A stretch of 16,842 nucleotides of DNA, from NCBI GenBank assembly GCA_947458675.1, contig CANHAW010000005.1:1-16842 (forward strand), written 5' to 3'. Source of the DNA: Beijerinckiaceae bacterium. GTDB taxonomy: Bacteria > Pseudomonadota > Alphaproteobacteria > Rhizobiales > Beijerinckiaceae. Of this stretch, positions 15,184 to 16,842 are shown piece after piece (positions within the stretch are counted from its first letter, which is position 1; every line of letters begins with the position of its first letter). The notes under the pieces were generated by a model. It saw only the letters and a list, made by a program, of their open reading frames with translations, did no database searches and had not been told where the DNA came from. The translations under genes were made by a program, and so were the position numbers.

Positions 15184-15644
15184 TTGCTTTGCCCCGTCGC
15201 GCCATCCTCACGCAGCGTGAGAAGAAAGGCGATGACATCTTCAATTTCATCGGCATTGAGAAGCGGCTTGCCGCGAAAGTTCGGCGCCACTCTGTTCAAT
15301 CCCTCGATCCGATAATAGGGCGGCATGATCGTATCAGGGTTCACTTTCGTGCCATCCACCATGCGCAGCCTGATTTCGCCTGCATTCATCCGCGAGCCGA
15401 CGCCGGCAAGGCTCGGGGCAAGATCGCCCTGAAAGCGCTCTTCAGGAAATGGTCCCGAATGGCAGAGCAGGCATATGCCCTTTTGCCGCTCCAGAACAAT
15501 TTGCCGCCCCCGCGCCGGATCGCCGGGCTTGCCCGTCAGAGAAAGATTTATGGCGCCATTCTCGATTTTGTAGGGGCGCAGATCCTGCGCATGGGCTGCG
15601 TCGGCGAAGATAAGCGAAAGAGCCAGGGCAATTCCGCGCAACAT
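15180..15644 (-). CDS. soxX: SoxX, monoheme cytochrome c subunit of SoxXA
   Basis: SoxX accepts electrons released when SoxA attaches thiosulfate to SoxYZ; periplasmic, 154 aa. The frame extends far upstream to 15812 inside soxF, so the start must be chosen: ATG 15644 lies 1 bp after the soxF stop and gives MLRGIALALSLIFADAAHA as a signal peptide; ATG 15662 (overlapping soxF by 17 bp) is a possible alternative. Neither has a strong ribosome-binding site. The heme site is CLLCH 58-62, and the axial Met107 sits in the conserved MPPYY motif. The C-terminal LNADEIEDVIAFLLTL helix is a normal cytochrome c ending. The stop overlaps the soxY start. Confidence 0.94.
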   Translation of the reverse strand: MLRGIALALSLIFADAAHAQDLRPYKIENGAINLSLTGKPGDPARGRQIVLERQKGICLLCHSGPFPEERFQGDLAPSLAGVGSRMNAGEIRLRMVDGTKVNPDTIMPPYYRIEGLNRVAPNFRGKPLLNADEIEDVIAFLLTLREDGATGQSK

Positions 15645-15645
15645 G

Positions 15646-16842
15646 TCAGCCGAACACTTCATGCGTGATCGTCTTGTACCAGCCCTCGGCGTAGCTCGCC
15701 TCCGCCGCGCGCACCGAGGCTGGCGCATTGGCCGGGCTGACGCCGCCTGCGCCTTGGATGTCGGCCAGCAATCCGCGATTGGGTGCATAAACGCCGGCAA
15801 CCGAGATCGCATAATCGGGCGTGATCAGCGAATAGCAGGTGTTGATCAATTTGGGGCTGCTCACCTCGCGCCCGCGCAGCATCAGGGAAACCGCCTGCGC
15901 GCAGGCCTTGGCCTGTGCATTGGCCGAGAAAGCCGATTTCGGCATGCCGCCGCCGATACAGGCATCGCCGATCACATGCACGCCGGGCTGCAGCTTTGAT
16001 TCAAATGTGACGGGATCGATGGGACACCAGCCGGTCTGATCGGCAATGCCGGAGGAGAGGGCAATATGTCCGGCGCGCTGCGGGGGAATGACATTGCCGA
16101 CATCGGCACGATGTTCGCCAAATTCCGTGACGAAGATTTTTCCTTTCGGCTTGATCGACGTGACTTTGCCGCCGCCAGACAGGCCGACCCATTCGATCAT
16201 CGTACCGTCAATTCCAAAAGTACCATCTATCCCCGATGACCCACTTGAACCAGAAGAACCAGCCGAACCTTGAGCTCCAGTCAATCCGCTTGTACCATCA
16301 CTTCCAGATGAACCCGAAGTTCCACTACTACCGCTTGTGCCAGAAGTTCCCGATGAACCACTTGTGCCACTACTACCACTTGTGCCAGAAGTTGCTGATG
16401 AGCCACTTGTACCGCTACTACCATTTATTGCAGAAGTTCCTGATGAACCACTCATACCGCTACTACCGCTTGTGCCACTACTTCCGGTTGTTCCCGATGA
16501 ACCAGCACTTCCAGTTGTGCCAGAAGAACCCGAAGTTCCTCTAGTGCCCGATGAGCCACTTGTACCGCTAGACCCGCTTGTACCACTACTTCCGCTTGTG
16601 CCAGCAGTACCATTTGTTCCATCAGCCCCCACTAAATCATTTGATGGTATCCAAATTATCCCGTCACCATTATCATATTGAATGTATAAAGTTCCTTCAT
16701 TTGAATTAAACCAAAGTTTTGCCTGTAAAGCAATATCGGGTGGAGTTTCTGATACAATAACATCAGCACCCATTTCGCCCGTATCACCCTTTTCACCCTT
16801 CATACCTTGAACACCAGTATTTGATATTACAATTTCGGGTGC
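15646..16842 (-). CDS. soxF: SoxF (flavocytochrome c sulfide dehydrogenase flavoprotein) C-terminal part fused in frame to a collagen-like, phage-type sequence; 5' end outside the window
   Basis: Residues encoded by 16200-15646 (184 aa) are the C-terminal part of an FCSD/SoxF flavoprotein: FGEHRADVGNVIPPQRAGHIA, GWCPIDPVTFES, GVHVIGDACIGGGMPKSAFS and INTCYSLITPDYAISV, the last holding a conserved redox-type cysteine. The expected N-terminal ~230 residues with the FAD-binding GxGxxG fold are missing. In their place the same frame continues, without a stop to the window edge, through ~47 Gly-X-Y triplets and an LWFNSNEGTLYIQYDNGDG module typical of phage structural proteins. Base composition drops sharply at the join. 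Best explanation: an assembly chimera or an insertion that has truncated soxF. soxX follows 1 bp downstream. Confidence 0.8.
   Translation of the reverse strand, partial: APEIVISNTGVQGMKGEKGDTGEMGADVIVSETPPDIALQAKLWFNSNEGTLYIQYDNGDGIIWIPSNDLVGADGTNGTAGTSGSSGTSGSSGTSGSSGTRGTSGSSGTTGSAGSSGTTGSSGTSGSSGMSGSSGTSAINGSSGTSGSSATSGTSGSSGTSGSSGTSGTSGSSGTSGSSGSDGTSGLTGAQGSAGSSGSSGSSGIDGTFGIDGTMIEWVGLSGGGKVTSIKPKGKIFVTEFGEHRADVGNVIPPQRAGHIALSSGIADQTGWCPIDPVTFESKLQPGVHVIGDACIGGGMPKSAFSANAQAKACAQAVSLMLRGREVSSPKLINTCYSLITPDYAISVAGVYAPNRGLLADIQGAGGVSPANAPASVRAAEASYAEGWYKTITHEVFG
16201..16629 (-). repeat. Collagen-like Gly-X-Y repeat tract (GTSGSSG type)
   Basis: On the minus strand this stretch reads as glycine at every third residue for about 143 residues, mostly GTS and GSS triplets, with only two glycine-to-alanine breaks (TSAING and SSATSG). 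At DNA level it is a degenerate 9/18-bp repeat. Ser/Thr-rich Gly-X-Y tracts next to short DGTxG motifs are common in tail-fibre and other structural proteins of tailed phages and giant viruses. It joins SoxF-coding DNA at 16200. Confidence 0.9.
16630..16842 (-). other. AT-rich phage-like structural module at the window edge
   Basis: This AT-rich segment (16621-16800 is 38% G+C by hand count) encodes, on the minus strand, GVQGMKGEKGDTGEMG (collagen-like) and then PPDIALQAKLWFNSNEGTLYIQYDNGDGIIWIP. The LWxxxxxGTLYIxYxDGD pattern recurs in structural proteins of aquatic tailed phages. It leads directly into the Gly-X-Y tract. The composition and content are foreign to the rest of the window. The protein has no start within the window. 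Confidence 0.65.

Noticed and set aside
15645..15812. N-terminal extension of SoxX to 15812
   Set aside because: It would overlap the soxF coding region and place an Arg-rich stretch before the signal peptide.
16201..16629. Possible CRISPR array in the regular short repeats
   Set aside because: The repeat period is 9/18 bp with no spacers, and it is fully explained as coding for Gly-X-Y triplets.
16337..16681. Plus-strand Pro/Val/Leu-rich repeat frame (VPEVPDEPLVPL type)
   Set aside because: It is the reverse-strand shadow of the Gly-X-Y collagen-like repeats; the minus-strand reading is open further and makes biological sense.

Overview
The window looks like chromosomal DNA of an alphaproteobacterium, probably of the Hyphomicrobiales (Rhizobiales). 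Supporting signs are GC-rich coding DNA, tight operons with GTG/TTG starts, an alphaproteobacterial-looking pst-pho operon, a diheme SoxA, and a palindrome-rich intergenic repeat of a type common in that order. The last ~640 bp (16201-16842) does not fit this background. It is AT-richer (69 of 180 bases G+C over 16621-16800 by hand count), encodes collagen-like Gly-X-Y repeats, and resembles a phage structural protein.

Layout. 2-205: 3' end of an FAD-linked oxidase gene, closed by an intrinsic terminator. 206-443: non-coding, with a CCTGTG/CACAGG array and a good Pho box ahead of pstS. 444-5665: pstS-pstC-pstA-pstB-phoU-phoB, all on + and nearly contiguous. A strong hairpin plus T-run after pstS probably keeps PstS more abundant than the permease. 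PhoB is encoded at the end of the operon it presumably activates; no phoR is in view. 5678-7182: two minus-strand genes, an Sfp-type phosphopantetheinyl transferase and an isochorismatase-like cysteine hydrolase. 7291-11017: three plus-strand genes, MsrQ (heme membrane subunit of the methionine sulfoxide reductase system), a DEAD-box RNA helicase with a DbpA-type domain and a pentapeptide-repeat basic tail, and a YafJ-like class II glutamine amidotransferase. 11021-11192: a 124-bp palindromic repeat element and a bidirectional terminator, no gene. 11201-13486 (minus): a Bug/TctC-type periplasmic solute-binding protein followed by a double-cupin protein. 13627-16842 (minus): a thiosulfate-oxidation cluster transcribed soxF (C-terminal part only)-soxX-soxY-soxZ-soxA.

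Function. The pst-pho block is a complete high-affinity phosphate importer with its negative regulator PhoU and response regulator PhoB. The sox block supplies the carrier SoxYZ, the cytochrome SoxXA that loads sulfur onto it, and part of the flavocytochrome SoxF. soxB and soxCD are not in the window, so the sulfur pathway is incomplete here.

Most unusual points: (1) the in-frame fusion of the SoxF C-terminus to a phage-like collagen repeat at about 16200, which is either an assembly chimera or a real insertion; (2) a SoxY whose C-terminus ends Pro-Ala-Cys-Val-Glu-Glu in place of the usual GGCGG swinging arm; (3) the 11-copy pentapeptide tail of the helicase; (4) the palindromic repeat element; (5) symmetrical sequence features upstream of pstS. 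I found no convincing new defence, CRISPR or RNA system, and no tRNA or rRNA.
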